Source of the DNA: Fulvia fulva
Lineage: Eukaryota; Ascomycota; Dothideomycetes; Mycosphaerellales; Mycosphaerellaceae
Assembly (NCBI RefSeq): GCF_020509005.1
Contig: NC_063015.1
Location: 3,596,001-3,660,000 of the forward strand
Direction of reading: 5' to 3'
Length of the DNA stretch: 64,000 bases
Shown here: one piece after another, positions 21,955 through 32,350 of the stretch
Position numbering within the stretch: the first letter of the stretch is position 1
Layout: each line of letters begins with the position of its first letter
Translations under genes and position numbers: made by a program
Notes under the pieces: model-generated
The model's database searches: none
What the model saw: only the letters and a program-made list of their open reading frames with translations
What the model was told of the DNA's origin: nothing

Positions 21955-23247
21955 ATGGCGACGACGACGGCAGTAGACGACCGAGAGCAAGGGGGAGACG
22001 AGTGGAGGACGCTCTGCAAGAAGGCGGAAGAGATGGTAGCGGCAGAAGAAGGGAGGTTTCCGGAGAGAGCACTGAAAAGAGTAATGAGCGAACTGCTCGG
22101 GGGACTGAAGGCGCTCAAACGACAAACAAGCACTACGATCAACATGGCAATCGAGGCAGCAACACGAAACGCAAGAAACAACCCTCAAAGAGACCCGAGA
22201 CAGACCCAGGGCCCAACGACCTGGGCAACAATCGCGAGCCAACCCACCCCCCCTCAAAGCACAGTACTACGAGTCCATATTACGGACCAGAAAGAGAAGG
22301 AAGAGATAGGAAAGATGACCGGGAGGGAGATAGTCGAGAAGATCGGAGTAAAGGGAATAGTAGGGGCAAGGGCAGACAACAAAGGGGTCAAGCTGTTTAC
22401 AGCACACGTACAGGACAAGAAGGCCCTCGAAATAAACAAGGAGTGGACACTGAAGATCGGGAGCACAGCGAAAGTCTCCCATCAACAGTACATGGTAATT
22501 GCGCATGGGGTCCCACGAACCTTTGATACACAAAGGGATACACCAAACCTCCAGAGGCAAAACCAGGTAACAGCACCAGGACTACAGATCACAAAGACAG
22601 CGTGGGTCAAGAAGAAGATAGAGGAGGGCAAGAGGGCCTCCTCGCTGATCTTATGGGTTGCAACACCAGAGCAAGCGAACAAGGTCTTAGACCAAGGGTT
22701 GTACTGGGACTTTGAGAGGCTGGATGTAGAAATCCATCAGAGCAACCACAGAATCCTTCAATGTTTCAACTGTCAACAGTACGGACATATTGCCCCAAAG
22801 TGTAGCAAAGCCACACCAGTCTGCTCACACTGTGCTGGTGATCACGCGACCCAAGAGTGCCAAAAACGGAAGGAGGACACAAGATGCGCAGCATGTGGGA
22901 GAAAACACCCGGCATGGTCAAACCAATGCCCAGTTAGACTATCAGCCCAGTGGAGAGCGCGGGAAGCAAGGGTAACAACACCAACCAGGTTCCTAGTAGG
23001 TGAACAGAAACAACCAGAGAGAACCACCCACCCGAATAAGAGACCCCGGCCACAAGAGGAGCCACAAATAGTGCCAGCAATAGGGAGACCAACGTTCTTG
23101 TACAAGGCAGCGCAGAGCAATGGACAAATGAGAATCAACCAAATGATAGGGAGCCAACCCCAAAGGGAAGAGCAGGAGGAGGGACGGGAAAACCAACAGC
23201 AAGACCAACAGCAAGACCAAACGGACCCAGACACAAACATGTCCTGA
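21955..23247 (+). CDS. LINE D ORF1: zinc-knuckle gag-like protein
   Basis: 430 residues. N-terminal half is helical and charged (EEMVAAEEGRFPERALKRVM), followed by a region with VLRVHITDQKEKEEIGKMTG and KVSHQQYMVIAHGVPRTF that aligns with LINE B ORF1 and may be RRM-like (inference). Three zinc knuckles start at residue 270: CFNCQQYGHIAPKC, CSHCAGDHATQEC and CAACGRKHPAWSNQC. The C-terminal tail is Gln/Asp-rich. Expected role: RNA binding and RNP assembly for the LINE. TGA at 23245-23247 shares one base with the ORF2 ATG (TGATG), which favours termination-reinitiation. Confidence 0.95.
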   Translation: MATTTAVDDREQGGDEWRTLCKKAEEMVAAEEGRFPERALKRVMSELLGGLKALKRQTSTTINMAIEAATRNARNNPQRDPRQTQGPTTWATIASQPTPPQSTVLRVHITDQKEKEEIGKMTGREIVEKIGVKGIVGARADNKGVKLFTAHVQDKKALEINKEWTLKIGSTAKVSHQQYMVIAHGVPRTFDTQRDTPNLQRQNQVTAPGLQITKTAWVKKKIEEGKRASSLILWVATPEQANKVLDQGLYWDFERLDVEIHQSNHRILQCFNCQQYGHIAPKCSKATPVCSHCAGDHATQECQKRKEDTRCAACGRKHPAWSNQCPVRLSAQWRAREARVTTPTRFLVGEQKQPERTTHPNKRPRPQEEPQIVPAIGRPTFLYKAAQSNGQMRINQMIGSQPQREEQEEGRENQQQDQQQDQTDPDTNMS

Positions 23248-26200
23248 TGCCTCACACTAACAGACTATCAATCATTCAGTATAATGTGAACAGAAGCAAA
23301 GACAAGGTCCAAAGGAGCTTTCTACAAGCCTTAGACCCGGAGGAACACCACATTATAGCAATACAGGAACCATGGATCAACCCACACTCTAGGATTCCAT
23401 CAACTGTGCGAGACCCGAGATACCACGTAGTAATAAACAGAACCGAGGGAGTCCCACGAACTTGTATCTATGTCAGTAAGAAGGTACTAGCAGAGGACTG
23501 GCAGGCCTGGCCGAGAACCGACAGGGATATCACCACAGTGCAGCTCAAAACAACTCAAGGCCAAGTCCTGATCCATAGCGTATACAACCCACCTCCAGAG
23601 TCCAGAAGCAGCACACAACTACACACGCTAGGAAGGCTCCCGGAAGCAATGGACCAACAAAACCACAACATCGTGATAGGAGATTTCAACCTCCACCACC
23701 CAAAGTGGGGATCGGACTTCACCCCAGCACACCACTTCTTAGCAGGGAGGCTCATTGGTCAGATGGAAACAGCCCAAATGGACTTGATCACGCCAAAGGG
23801 AACAGAAACTTGGGCTAGAAACAACAGTTCTAGCACGCTAGACCTATGCTTCATGTCCCACGCCTTAACACGACGGGTAGAAAGCTGCACAGTCAATGAC
23901 CAACTAGAGTCCTCATCAGACCACTATCCAATCCAAACCGACATCCAACTCACAGTTGAGGAGGAGAGGGAACCTGAGAGGAGGCTCTGCTGGAAGCAGG
24001 CCGAGTGGACACTAGTACAGCAGCGGCTAGAAGGCGAACTAGAACAGGTGAACATTGACAACATACACACAACGGAGGGGATTGACCAAGCAGTGGAGCA
24101 GCTGATAGAAGCTATGCAAAGGGCAGCCCAGGCCCATATACCTGAGAAGAGATGGTCGCTATACCAGAAGCCATACTGGACACCAGAGTGCACAGCCAAA
24201 GTCAAGGAGGCAAGGAAAGCAAGAAGGAGATGGGAGCAGCGACGCACCCAAGCAAACTGGGAAGCCTATAACAACGCGTGCAAAGCAAAGAAGGCGCAGA
24301 TCAGAAGAGACAAGACGCAGGAGTGGAGGTCAACCGTAGGGATGATCACAGAACACCCGGAACAAATCTGGAGACTAGCAGAATGGGCCAGGAAACCAGA
24401 CGAGGAACGAAACTCCCCGCCCCAGTTTCCCTCAATACAGGACCAAGACGGGGAAACGCAAACCACTCCGATAGGGAAAGCGAAAGCATTCGCAGACCAC
24501 TTCTTCGGGACTCAGGTAGAGGCAGACCTAAGCAACATCCCAGGAACACACATTCCTCCGCCAAGGGAGGCTAACTGGCAAGTGTCTGCTATAGAGATCG
24601 GAAACATTATCAAGAAACTGAAGGGTAACAAAGCCCCAGGCCCAGACAAGATCCCTAACTGTTACCTAAAAGCTAGCAGCAGCCTTATCACTCCAGTGCT
24701 TGCGCCAATCTTTACCCAGTGCATGAAGCAGGGGTATTGCCCAAAGGCCTTTAGGCAATCACTGACTTGCGTCCTAAGGAAACCCCAAAAGGAAGACTAT
24801 ACCAAGTTGAAGTCATACAGACCAATTGCGTTGCTGAACACACTAGGGAAGCTCCTAGAGAAGGTCGTGGCTATAAGGCTCACCGGAATAGTAGAAGAAC
24901 ACAACCTCCTCCCGGCAACGCAAATGGGGGGGAGACAAAAGAGATCTACCCTCACAGCAGTCGAACTGATCACAGAGCAAATCAGACACATCTGGCACTA
25001 TGGCAACAACAAGGTAGCCTCACTGCTTTCACTAGACATATCAGGGGCTTTCGACAATGTGTCCCACGCAAGGCTCCTACACATCCTCAGAATGAAAAGC
25101 ATCCCAGCCTGGATAGTACACTTTGTGCAGTCATTCCTTAAGGACAGAACAACCCAGATCCTCCTAGGGTCCTTCAAAGCCCCGCAGACCCCAATTGCGA
25201 ACACGGGCATCCCACAGGGCTCTACACTCTCCCCAATTCTGTTCCTCCTCTTTATGGCCGACCTGACCCCACTCCTAGAAACAGCAAACACCTCAGCATC
25301 GGGGTTCGTGGATGACACAAATATCCTAGCGTGGTCGGGGTCCACAGAGGAAAACTGCGCACTCCTAGAGGAGAGACATAGACAATGCGAAAAGTGGGCA
25401 AGAGAGCATGGGGCAAAATTCGCACCGGACAAGTACCAACTTATCCATTTTAGCAAGGCAAAGACAAAACACAACTTGGCAGCACCAGTAAAAATCCAGG
25501 GGTTCGAGACCCATCCTACAAGGGAACTCAGAGTCCTTGGGATATGGCTAGACCCGAAACTCAGCTGGGGACCACAAGTGAAGAAGGCGCAAGCGAGAGC
25601 GGACACCAACAGACAATCAATCGAGAGACTCACTGCGTCAACCTGGGGGGCGACCTTCACAAAGGCCCAGACCATGTACAAGGCCATTGTCAAGCCCGCA
25701 ATGCTATATGGAGCAGCAATTTGGGCAGCGGAAAAACACATCCCGAAGAGAATTGAGGACCCCCTCAACAGAGCGCAGGCAGCCTGCCTAAAGAGAGTAC
25801 TAGGGGCATACAAGTCAACCCCTCACAGGACAATGGAAATGGAATCAGGTACAGCCCCCATCAGGGAGTACCTCCAGGGCATGAGGTGTCAATACGCAGA
25901 GAAGACATCAGCATACCCAGCCCAGGGAACCATCCAAGCAGCTACTCAAAGGATAAGAACCCAGTGGGAGAGGAGGAGAAGACCCAACCGGCCACACATG
26001 ATCCCACAGAAGGAAGCAGACCTAAAAACATCACAGGAAATCCTAGCAGCCCTTGAACAGAGAGAAGCTCTGAGGGAGCAAGCTAACACAGGGGACAAAG
26101 GGAAAAAGAAGCAAAGCCAAGCAGAAAGGATCGCAGGTCACCTATGGGAAACGCGTTGGAACCAAAAACCGGTGAGGCCAGGAGCCCCACCAGCGGCCAG

Positions 26201-26648
26201 GACCTTCGGGAGGTATAACTACCTTATCTATAAAGACCTGAAGAGGGCGGAAGCAAGCATAGCTATCCAGATTCGCTCTGAGCACATTGGGCTGAGAGCA
26301 TACTTGCACCAAAGAAGAGTCCCAGGATACGATTCCAAACGTTGCCCCTGTGGCTACCTATCCCAAAACCCGGAGCACATGGTGCTGAACTGTACTAAGT
26401 GGGTAAAAGGGAGAAGCCAGTGGAGGGCGAAGGCAAGAGACAGGCAATACCAGGCCATCATCCAGGACAGACAAGATATAAGGAGAGTGACAAGATGGAT
26501 CCTTAACGAGGACTACCTAGAGCAATTCTCCCTAGCAGTAGAAACGGAAAGGTGGATAGAGAGGAGGGAGAGAGAGAGAAGAGCCGGGGAAACAGAAGGG
26601 AGAAAGGGAATCGAGAGGAGGACATCACCAGGGTTACGGGCAAGGTAG
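23247..26648 (+). CDS. LINE D ORF2: APE-type endonuclease and reverse transcriptase
   Basis: 1133 residues, uninterrupted. Endonuclease domain: YNVN (12-15), IQEPW with Glu41, IGDFNLHH (Asp146), STLDLCF, and SSDHYP (Asp225-His226). RT: KAPGPDKIPN, SYRPIALLNT, QMGGRQKRST, LSLDISGAFDNVSH, GIPQGSTLSP, catalytic FVDD at 687-690, ELRVLGIWLDPKLSW. Then MYKAIVKPAMLYGAAIW, a basic linker (about 890-960) and the C-terminal CPCGYLSQNPEHMVLNC from residue 1033. No RNase H motif was found. Start chosen at the ATG of TGATG, which gives the same N-terminus as LINE B. Antisense ORFs over it are shadows. Confidence 0.95.
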   Translation: MPHTNRLSIIQYNVNRSKDKVQRSFLQALDPEEHHIIAIQEPWINPHSRIPSTVRDPRYHVVINRTEGVPRTCIYVSKKVLAEDWQAWPRTDRDITTVQLKTTQGQVLIHSVYNPPPESRSSTQLHTLGRLPEAMDQQNHNIVIGDFNLHHPKWGSDFTPAHHFLAGRLIGQMETAQMDLITPKGTETWARNNSSSTLDLCFMSHALTRRVESCTVNDQLESSSDHYPIQTDIQLTVEEEREPERRLCWKQAEWTLVQQRLEGELEQVNIDNIHTTEGIDQAVEQLIEAMQRAAQAHIPEKRWSLYQKPYWTPECTAKVKEARKARRRWEQRRTQANWEAYNNACKAKKAQIRRDKTQEWRSTVGMITEHPEQIWRLAEWARKPDEERNSPPQFPSIQDQDGETQTTPIGKAKAFADHFFGTQVEADLSNIPGTHIPPPREANWQVSAIEIGNIIKKLKGNKAPGPDKIPNCYLKASSSLITPVLAPIFTQCMKQGYCPKAFRQSLTCVLRKPQKEDYTKLKSYRPIALLNTLGKLLEKVVAIRLTGIVEEHNLLPATQMGGRQKRSTLTAVELITEQIRHIWHYGNNKVASLLSLDISGAFDNVSHARLLHILRMKSIPAWIVHFVQSFLKDRTTQILLGSFKAPQTPIANTGIPQGSTLSPILFLLFMADLTPLLETANTSASGFVDDTNILAWSGSTEENCALLEERHRQCEKWAREHGAKFAPDKYQLIHFSKAKTKHNLAAPVKIQGFETHPTRELRVLGIWLDPKLSWGPQVKKAQARADTNRQSIERLTASTWGATFTKAQTMYKAIVKPAMLYGAAIWAAEKHIPKRIEDPLNRAQAACLKRVLGAYKSTPHRTMEMESGTAPIREYLQGMRCQYAEKTSAYPAQGTIQAATQRIRTQWERRRRPNRPHMIPQKEADLKTSQEILAALEQREALREQANTGDKGKKKQSQAERIAGHLWETRWNQKPVRPGAPPAARTFGRYNYLIYKDLKRAEASIAIQIRSEHIGLRAYLHQRRVPGYDSKRCPCGYLSQNPEHMVLNCTKWVKGRSQWRAKARDRQYQAIIQDRQDIRRVTRWILNEDYLEQFSLAVETERWIERRERERRAGETEGRKGIERRTSPGLRAR

Positions 26649-26847
26649 TCATAGGGTAACAACCATGACACTAGCGTACCCTGAAGGAAGGAGAACGAAA
26701 GGACAAGACAGGAAAGAACGAGGAGGGCAAAGACGAGGAGGTTTTCATCCGTTAATCGGGTTTCCTACCTACACAAATAGACCTAAATAGCGAGAGACCT
26801 GCATAGGCCATAGGGCACTAAAACAGGCGAATGAATAATCTATCTAT
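26649..26847 (+). other. LINE D 3' untranslated region and ctat tail
   Basis: Shares catgacactagcgtaccc, the ggttttcatcc...gggtttcc segment and ataggcc-atagggcacta with LINEs A, B, C and E; ends in ctat repeats. Probable recognition region for the element's RT. Confidence 0.85.
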
Positions 26848-26863
26848 CTATTAACGAATACGG
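26848..26863. repeat. Target-site duplication of LINE D, right copy
   Basis: Second copy of ctattaacgaatacgg following the ctat tail of LINE D. The first bases may overlap the tail. Confidence 0.93.
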
Positions 26864-27343
26864 TACCGACGATTATAAGAATCTACTAGACCCGGAATCT
26901 AAGGACAAGCCGACGCTTATATACTCCGATTATAAGAACCTCGAATAGTTTATAAGTACGAAGTAATTGAACTGTAGATAAGCTCGCTAGGCCGAGTTTC
27001 TCTCGTAGTTCTTCTTTAAGATCGTCTATAGGCTAGGAGTTTAAGTTACTAAGCTAGACAGCTTAACCCGACGTTTATAGGACTTACCGAAGCCTAGAGA
27101 ACTAGATGACCTACGAAACTAATAGTAGCATTAGGTATTACTAGGCCTAGATTATATCCTAAACCTATCGTCTACTAGAGTGTTATCGGTATATAATAAT
27201 AACGTTATAACCCCGCTTCCGACCGCTATTCGAGGACTCTATACGTAACTAGGGGCTAAGGAAGCCGTTTAATAGCTCGAACGAGATGATCTCTATACCT
27301 TACTAAGGAAGTACCGTATTAATACCCGTTATATAGTCCTAGG
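26864..27343 (+). pseudogene. Element I RNase H end and integrase start (remnant)
   Basis: Reads KPTLIYSDYKNLEFI-type sequence (about 26917), RARWAEFL (about 26985) and VTKLDSLTRR (about 27045), which is the end of gypsy RNase H. The pre-integrase linker follows to 27343, where element H is inserted. Stops are TAG at Trp/Gln positions. Confidence 0.82.
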
Positions 27344-27669
27344 ATTAACGAGCTAAGGGCCCCTTTAGACCCTGAAATTTGCGCGTCGAATCTCGTTGAC
27401 CTTTAACGGTTAATTACGTAGTAGGGGTATATAGGGGTACTACTAAGATATATATAGTTAGGAGGCGACCTTAGTAGGAAGCTAAGGATTTATAAAGAAT
27501 CTCTCTATAAGACGAAAATACGGGAATCTAAAAATTTCAGATTTATTATCATTTAGGATCGCTATATATATTTTACGGCCCGTAGACCGGTAAGTATATA
27601 CACCTACGCGTAAGCTATCCTAAGGTCACTAGGCGCGCTCTTACTTACTAGGGTAGTTAGTCGTCTATA
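27344..27669 (+). repeat. 5' LTR of element H
   Basis: 326 bases, from attaacgagctaaggg to gtcgtctata; matches the 3' LTR with scattered RIP-type differences. End bases are uncertain by one or two positions. Confidence 0.9.
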
Positions 27670-27697
27670 TTTTAGTAGTTAGTAAGGGGGGTATAAG

Positions 27698-27722
27698 TAT
27701 ATATATATATATATATATATAT
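27698..27722. repeat. AT dinucleotide repeat (tail of LINE G1)
   Basis: About 25 bases of alternating ta directly next to the 3' end of LINE G1 and its target sequence aagtatata. Best read as the LINE tail, expanded by slippage. Confidence 0.75.
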
Positions 27723-28841
27723 GAATTATTTATTAAGCTGTTATAGCGCCTCCTAGCCTATATAGCTATTCTACGTACTTCTGTCTTTCGAAGGGGAAAC
27801 CGCTCGCGGTAAAAACCCCTCTCCTCTCCTATACTACTATTGTCCGTTATTTGCCTTCCTACTTTCCTTATAGAGGGTACACTAGTGTTATAGGCCTGCC
27901 CTAATGACTACCCTGTCTATATCCCCTTAGTTTTCCTCCTCTTCTCTATCTACTCCTCCGTCTCGTTCGCTAGTTAAAACTAGGTAAGGTATCCTTATCT
28001 TAGGACCTAACGTACTATCCTCTATACGTCGCTCTTATTCGTAACGATCGACTAGTAGTCGCGTCTAGCTACTCTCGCTCTCTATATACTCCGCCCTTCT
28101 ACCTACTATAGGTACCGTTCGACTATATATTCCGGGTTCTACGACGAGTAGCTATACTCGTACGCTAGGTTGTCTATGTCTAGGACGTTCCTCCTATATA
28201 AGTAAGCCCGAAGCCCGATATATTCGGACCGGATTTAGATTGTTACGCTTACTTCTACCCTTATAAGGTCGTAGTATAGGAGGTAGTTATGTCTCTAGAA
28301 GGTTCGTAGGGCTAGGGGGCCTATTCTTACTAGCGGGTTACTATTCTATTCCTGTTCCTATAGGTAGCCGGCTACCTACTCTACGAGGCTCTAGGGCTTT
28401 CCCTTATTCCCCTTCCTTTCCCGGGTTCTTCGTCCCTCCTCCTCCCTCGCTAGCCACTCCGGCGTTCCTTATATTTTCCTAAAATCCCGTAAGTCGTCCC
28501 GCTTCTAACACCTCCTTACGTACGGTCCTATATATATCCGGCTATATCTCTATATAATTTGTACTATCTTATCGTAGATAGTTCGCTATATTAGGTACCC
28601 TATCGTCTTCGCCGTATTATAGATCCTTATCCCTTAGATATAGTAACGAATAGGTAGTGTCCCGGTCTCTATCTCGGCTACTCTCATCGGTATAGTCTTA
28701 TACGCTCCGAGAATTCTTCTTAAGTTACCTACTTAGGTTCGATTAAGAGGCTGTTCGATCCGTCGCGGTACTAGCTTGTCGACTCCCCCCGTGCCCTAGA
28801 TTTATGTCCCGTAAAGTATTACTAGTCGAACGATTACGGTT
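27704..28841 (-). mobile_element. LINE G1: 5'-truncated, RIPped LINE (minus strand)
   Basis: Its 3' end at the left (aattatttattaagctgt) matches that of LINE G2 at 59443. The body matches G2 closely up to about 28838, then ends. Flanked by aagtatata at 27695-27703 and 28843-28851, a short target duplication. Related to LINE B in ORF2 and in the catgacactag-like 3' region, but with an AT-rich tail in place of ctat repeats. Confidence 0.85.
27908..28838 (-). pseudogene. LINE G1 ORF2 C-terminal remnant
   Basis: Minus-strand frame homologous to the last roughly 300 residues of LINE B ORF2, including the post-RT region and the C-terminal cysteine-histidine motif region. Terminal stop complement is cta at 27908-27910. 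Many TAG/TAA stops; truncated at its 5' side. Confidence 0.78.
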
Positions 28842-28851
28842 CAAGTATATA

Positions 28852-30192
28852 CCCGGTAGTATTATTAGTACATTTTAGTAAAATCAAGGTCAAGGTCGAC
28901 TCGAAGTCGAAATCTTAAGGTATTAAGGCACCTAAGGTCAAGGTTCTTAGTATTAAGTAAAGTAAGTATAACGTTACGAGCAAGGTTACGGTTACGAACA
29001 AGGTCATAAGTTTTAGTTATATCTTTATCGAGGTTCGAGTCGTTTACTAGTATTAGAGCTAGCTAAGAGTTACCGGAGGTTCTAACGAAGGTATATAGGC
29101 CTTATAGGGAGGCTACAATCCTAGAAGGGATAGAAGACTCGGATAGCAACGAAGATAACACCCCGAAGGCTTTAAGCTCTAATAATAAGGGTAAGGAAAG
29201 AGTACGACAAAATGACTAAGAAGAGGATGACTTAAATAAGGGCACTATAACGTTAGGAATGCCCTATAGTCCGGATGCGATAGTAGCCTTGTTTAGCCGT
29301 CTTGCTATTACTATAGAAAATGTAGGATCTCGCTTCCCTACTCTAGGGAGTCCGGGAAACCCCCTCTTTAATAGTAGGAACGCTACTAAATTCTAGGAGA
29401 GGTTCAATAATCTTATAGACTAGTATCTACTAAGGCTATTAATTAAGAAAGACAACTTCTAGGGTCGTTTCGAGCGTAACTACGAGACTACTATCCGACG
29501 TTTAGTAATAAGGTTAGAGGGATAGCAAGTGAGACGGAGTACCTTTAGGAGGTCCTTCTTAGCTAAATTCTCGAGATTCGATACCTATTCGATATTAGGA
29601 AGTCGAGAATATCTAGAAGAGATAGTCCGGGCCGAGTAAGAGAAAAGCCCTAAGGAACAGGATATATAGGAGTTTATCCGTCTCTTCGTGGCCTCTAGTG
29701 ACCTAATTGATCCCGAAGACCTCGATAATAGCTCCCGTAGCCGTCTTCTACTTTAGGGGCTCCTAGAGTCAGTTACTAAGGCAGTTTATAAGAAATGTAG
29801 GCTCTATCCGAAGTAGCCTAAGAAGTTTCGGCGCTTTTAAAAGATACTAGACGAGGCGACAAGTATCGCTAATAGTAAAGAAGGATAGAAGGCCGTATAT
29901 ACGGACTTTCTACTTGCTTTACCGTAGCTTTATCGGTCAGTTATAAATTAGATGCCGCGCTTGATCCCTAAGATTAATACACTTAACAAACTAGCTATTT
30001 CCGCTACTATTGACGATGACCTTATTTAGAAAATAGTAGAAATAAGTATTCGGGCTTACTAACGAGGTCGCGCGGTAGAGGTTAGATCCTTTAACCCTAG
30101 TAAAAATCAAAGGTCTATATAACTAGAGAACCCCGATCGAGTGCCTAAACTATAGGTTTACTTAATATAGCGCCCGTAGTTATAGAACCGCG
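28852..30192 (+). pseudogene. Element H gag remnant, up to solo LTR 1
   Basis: After a Lys/Ser-rich start the plus-strand frame reads SLFSRLAITIENVGSRFPTLGSPGNPLFN (about 29290), then NATKF and FNNLID followed by LLRLLIKKDNF and RNYETTIRRLVIRLEG (about 29380-29520), and later FIRLFVASSDLIDPEDL (about 29670). This looks like the capsid domain of a fungal gypsy gag. TAG/TAA stops throughout. The frame is interrupted at 30197 by solo LTR 1 and resumes at 30641. Confidence 0.65.
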
Positions 30193-30645
30193 AGTAGTGT
30201 CAGGGCGAGAGCCTGGCCTGTGAGATGTAAGGGTGAAAGCGAGAATGCAGGTGCGAAGTGCAGATGCAAAAGGGCATGGTATGATTGCTACACAAAACAA
30301 AAGACGAAGAAAGCAAGAGAGGCCTAGGGAAGGCCAGATATTTATACGCGACCCTCGCGAGTGCGTGTCCCCGCATCAACAGGGCTAACCCGTGCGAAGC
30401 CGCGCTCAGCAGCTTTGCTCAAAACCTTATTCCAACCTGCCCTACGATCCGAGTCTTCCACGTGCTTCAAGGTTTGGTAGAGGGGTGAATCTGGAGGGCT
30501 GGGTCCCGTAGTGAATGTTACGGGGCATGTGATTCTTGGCGTTCACACACCAAGCTGGACTGTCACTTCTTGACGACTTCTGAGCGCTCTGAGACTCTTC
30601 TGTCCCCACCTTCTGTACACTCTGTGGGGAGACCATGACAAGTAG
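30193..30645 (+). repeat. Solo LTR 1 with agtag duplication
   Basis: The LTR is 30198-30640 (443 bases), starting tgtcagggcgagagcc and ending gaccatgaca, a perfect TGTCA...TGACA terminal inverted pair. The 5-base agtag lies on both sides (30193-30197, 30641-30645). No internal retrotransposon region is attached, so it arose by LTR-LTR recombination. It is much less RIPped than element H around it. It lacks about 77 bases present in solo LTR 2. Confidence 0.92.
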
Positions 30646-31975
30646 TCTAAAGCGCTTAATAGGTGCTATTATAACTATAGTAGTACGGAACATTAGGCTA
30701 ATAGGTGCCCCGCGATACTATTTCTTATCTTATAAGGGTATGTCTTTTTAGCGACGAACAACTAGTAGTACCTAGGAAAGAAGACCGATCTAAATCCCCC
30801 TAAGTTCAACTTCCGACGGGGCTATAGCAAACCTAAGCTCCTTTATATACTTCCGTAGCTTAAGGAACACTATAGCCCGATTCTATTTAATAAGGACATA
30901 AAAATCCCTACACTTCGGAAACAATAGATAGGTCGAGATTATACTAGTGTCTTAAGCGTAAAGCTTCCTAACTACTCTAAACCTCTACCTAATAACCGAC
31001 ACCTTATAGAATACGGCCCTTAAGATGTTAGATCTAGATAGTAACCGACGGCCGCTAGTAGTTACTAGATCTAGTTTAAGGAAGAAGAAGAAGAAGAACC
31101 GGCTCTATAAGGGAGTAGGATTATAAACTACGACGAGGTTAAGGTTAAGGCCTACCTAATCTAGAGTAATAAATCTCGAGGCAAAGCTCTAGTAGGAATT
31201 ATAAAGAACCCGAATCCTCGAACTAGGTCTAGTATATAGGCATTAAGAGTACAAGCCGAGGCCGCTAAAGCTATATAATAAGAACTCGAAGAGGAGATCC
31301 GGTAGGAAGAACTCGGTTAGTAGGAGGTAGAGATAATTAGAGACGCCGGTTCTAGGGCTAGTAGAAGCTAGTTAACGGTAGCGTTAGAGGAGACTCTTAG
31401 AAGAAGGGCACCTAAGCCTCGAGCTAAGTCAAGGCCTACGCCCTCGGAACAGCCGGTAGGGCCTATTAATGCCCTATTTATATAGCGTAAACGGCTATAG
31501 AATATAAAGACGATAAGGATTAATAACTACGTCCGATAGTACGGTACTAGAGATAGGCCCGTTACTAAGGAGGAGGGAGTGACCTATTAGATTAATTAAA
31601 TCCTTTAGACTACGTTTCTAAACGTTAATGCCCGGAACTAGTTTCGGTATAGTCGCTAGTTTAAGACTACCTTATTTAGGAGAGTAGTAAATACCCCTAA
31701 TCTATAGTCTAAGCTTACTACCGTCCGTAAGTTAGCTCGCTAAGAAGGGACTGAAGTCCGTACGAGTCATGTCGCTACCTATAAAGACGAGGAAGAAGAG
31801 GCTAATAAAGAAGTCTTTCGGGATAATTATTAAGCTCGCTTTATAGGTATGTTCTTAACGATATTATATAGTAAGGATGCTGTCCCTACCGCCGAGCTAT
31901 ACGAGAACATTAAAAAGATTAGTCTCTCTAGTATACTAGACGATTTTGTAATAGTACCTAGCCCTTAGGTAGTTA
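30646..31975 (+). pseudogene. Element H, region between gag and protease (remnant)
   Basis: Continues element H after the solo LTR. Readable pieces are rich in Lys, Arg and Glu and change frame often. A basic run of several Lys lies near 31080. I recognise no conserved domain until the protease. No intact ORF. Confidence 0.5.
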
Positions 31976-32350
31976 CCGAGCTTAGGACTAGTAAAGGTTA
32001 GACTCGAGCCCTACTTAACGAGGGATCTAAAGTCAACATTATTAGCCCGAGGATAGTACACAAGTTTAGTTTGCCTATTATACCTAGCGCCTACTTGTCC
32101 TTTCGAGGAGCGGGTATAAGAGCAAAGTTTAAGGGGGTAATTTTAAAGCTTGACACTTAGGTGTTTAGTGTATACTACTAGATCGATATGTTTGTCTCCG
32201 CTAATCTAGATTCGCCTACGATCCTTAGCCGCCCTTAGTATAGGAAGGTACAACTAATAGGCCGTAACTACGACGATAGATTATAGGAGGGAACAATCGC
32301 TAGTAGGAAAGGTAAAAGTATAATGTTTACGGCTGTTATAGGTACTAATA
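31976..32350 (+). pseudogene. Element H aspartic protease remnant
   Basis: Plus-strand reading ALLNEGSKVNIISPRIVHKF (about 32008-32067) fits the ALxDxGSxxNII form of retropepsins, with the catalytic Asp changed to Asn by RIP. FVSANLDSPTILSRP (about 32190) matches the second conserved block. Part of the pol precursor in the family. Confidence 0.7.

Larger units (their letters stand above)
21903..26847 (+). mobile_element. LINE D: complete non-LTR retrotransposon with two intact ORFs
   Basis: A 4945-base insertion in element I with a 16-base duplication. It has a short leader (52 bases), ORF1, ORF2, a 3' untranslated region and a ctat tail. No stops or frameshifts, and base use is free of RIP, although its near-identical relative E lies 128 bases away and is RIPped. 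It must therefore have arrived after E was mutated, or have escaped RIP. It belongs to a different subfamily from LINE B. Candidate autonomous element. Confidence 0.95.

Noticed and set aside
24998..25813. Long minus-strand ORF of 271 codons over LINE D ORF2
   Set aside because: It is the antisense shadow of the RT domain; its RIPped counterpart appears over LINE E, and it shows no protein-like motifs.
27698..27722. AT repeat considered as an origin or hairpin signal
   Set aside because: It sits exactly between a LINE 3' end and its target duplication, so a LINE tail explains it.
30442..30693. Minus-strand ORFs in the solo LTRs sharing short peptide stretches
   Set aside because: The shared peptides follow from nucleotide identity of the two LTRs; the frames differ in ends and start outside or inside the LTR at different points.
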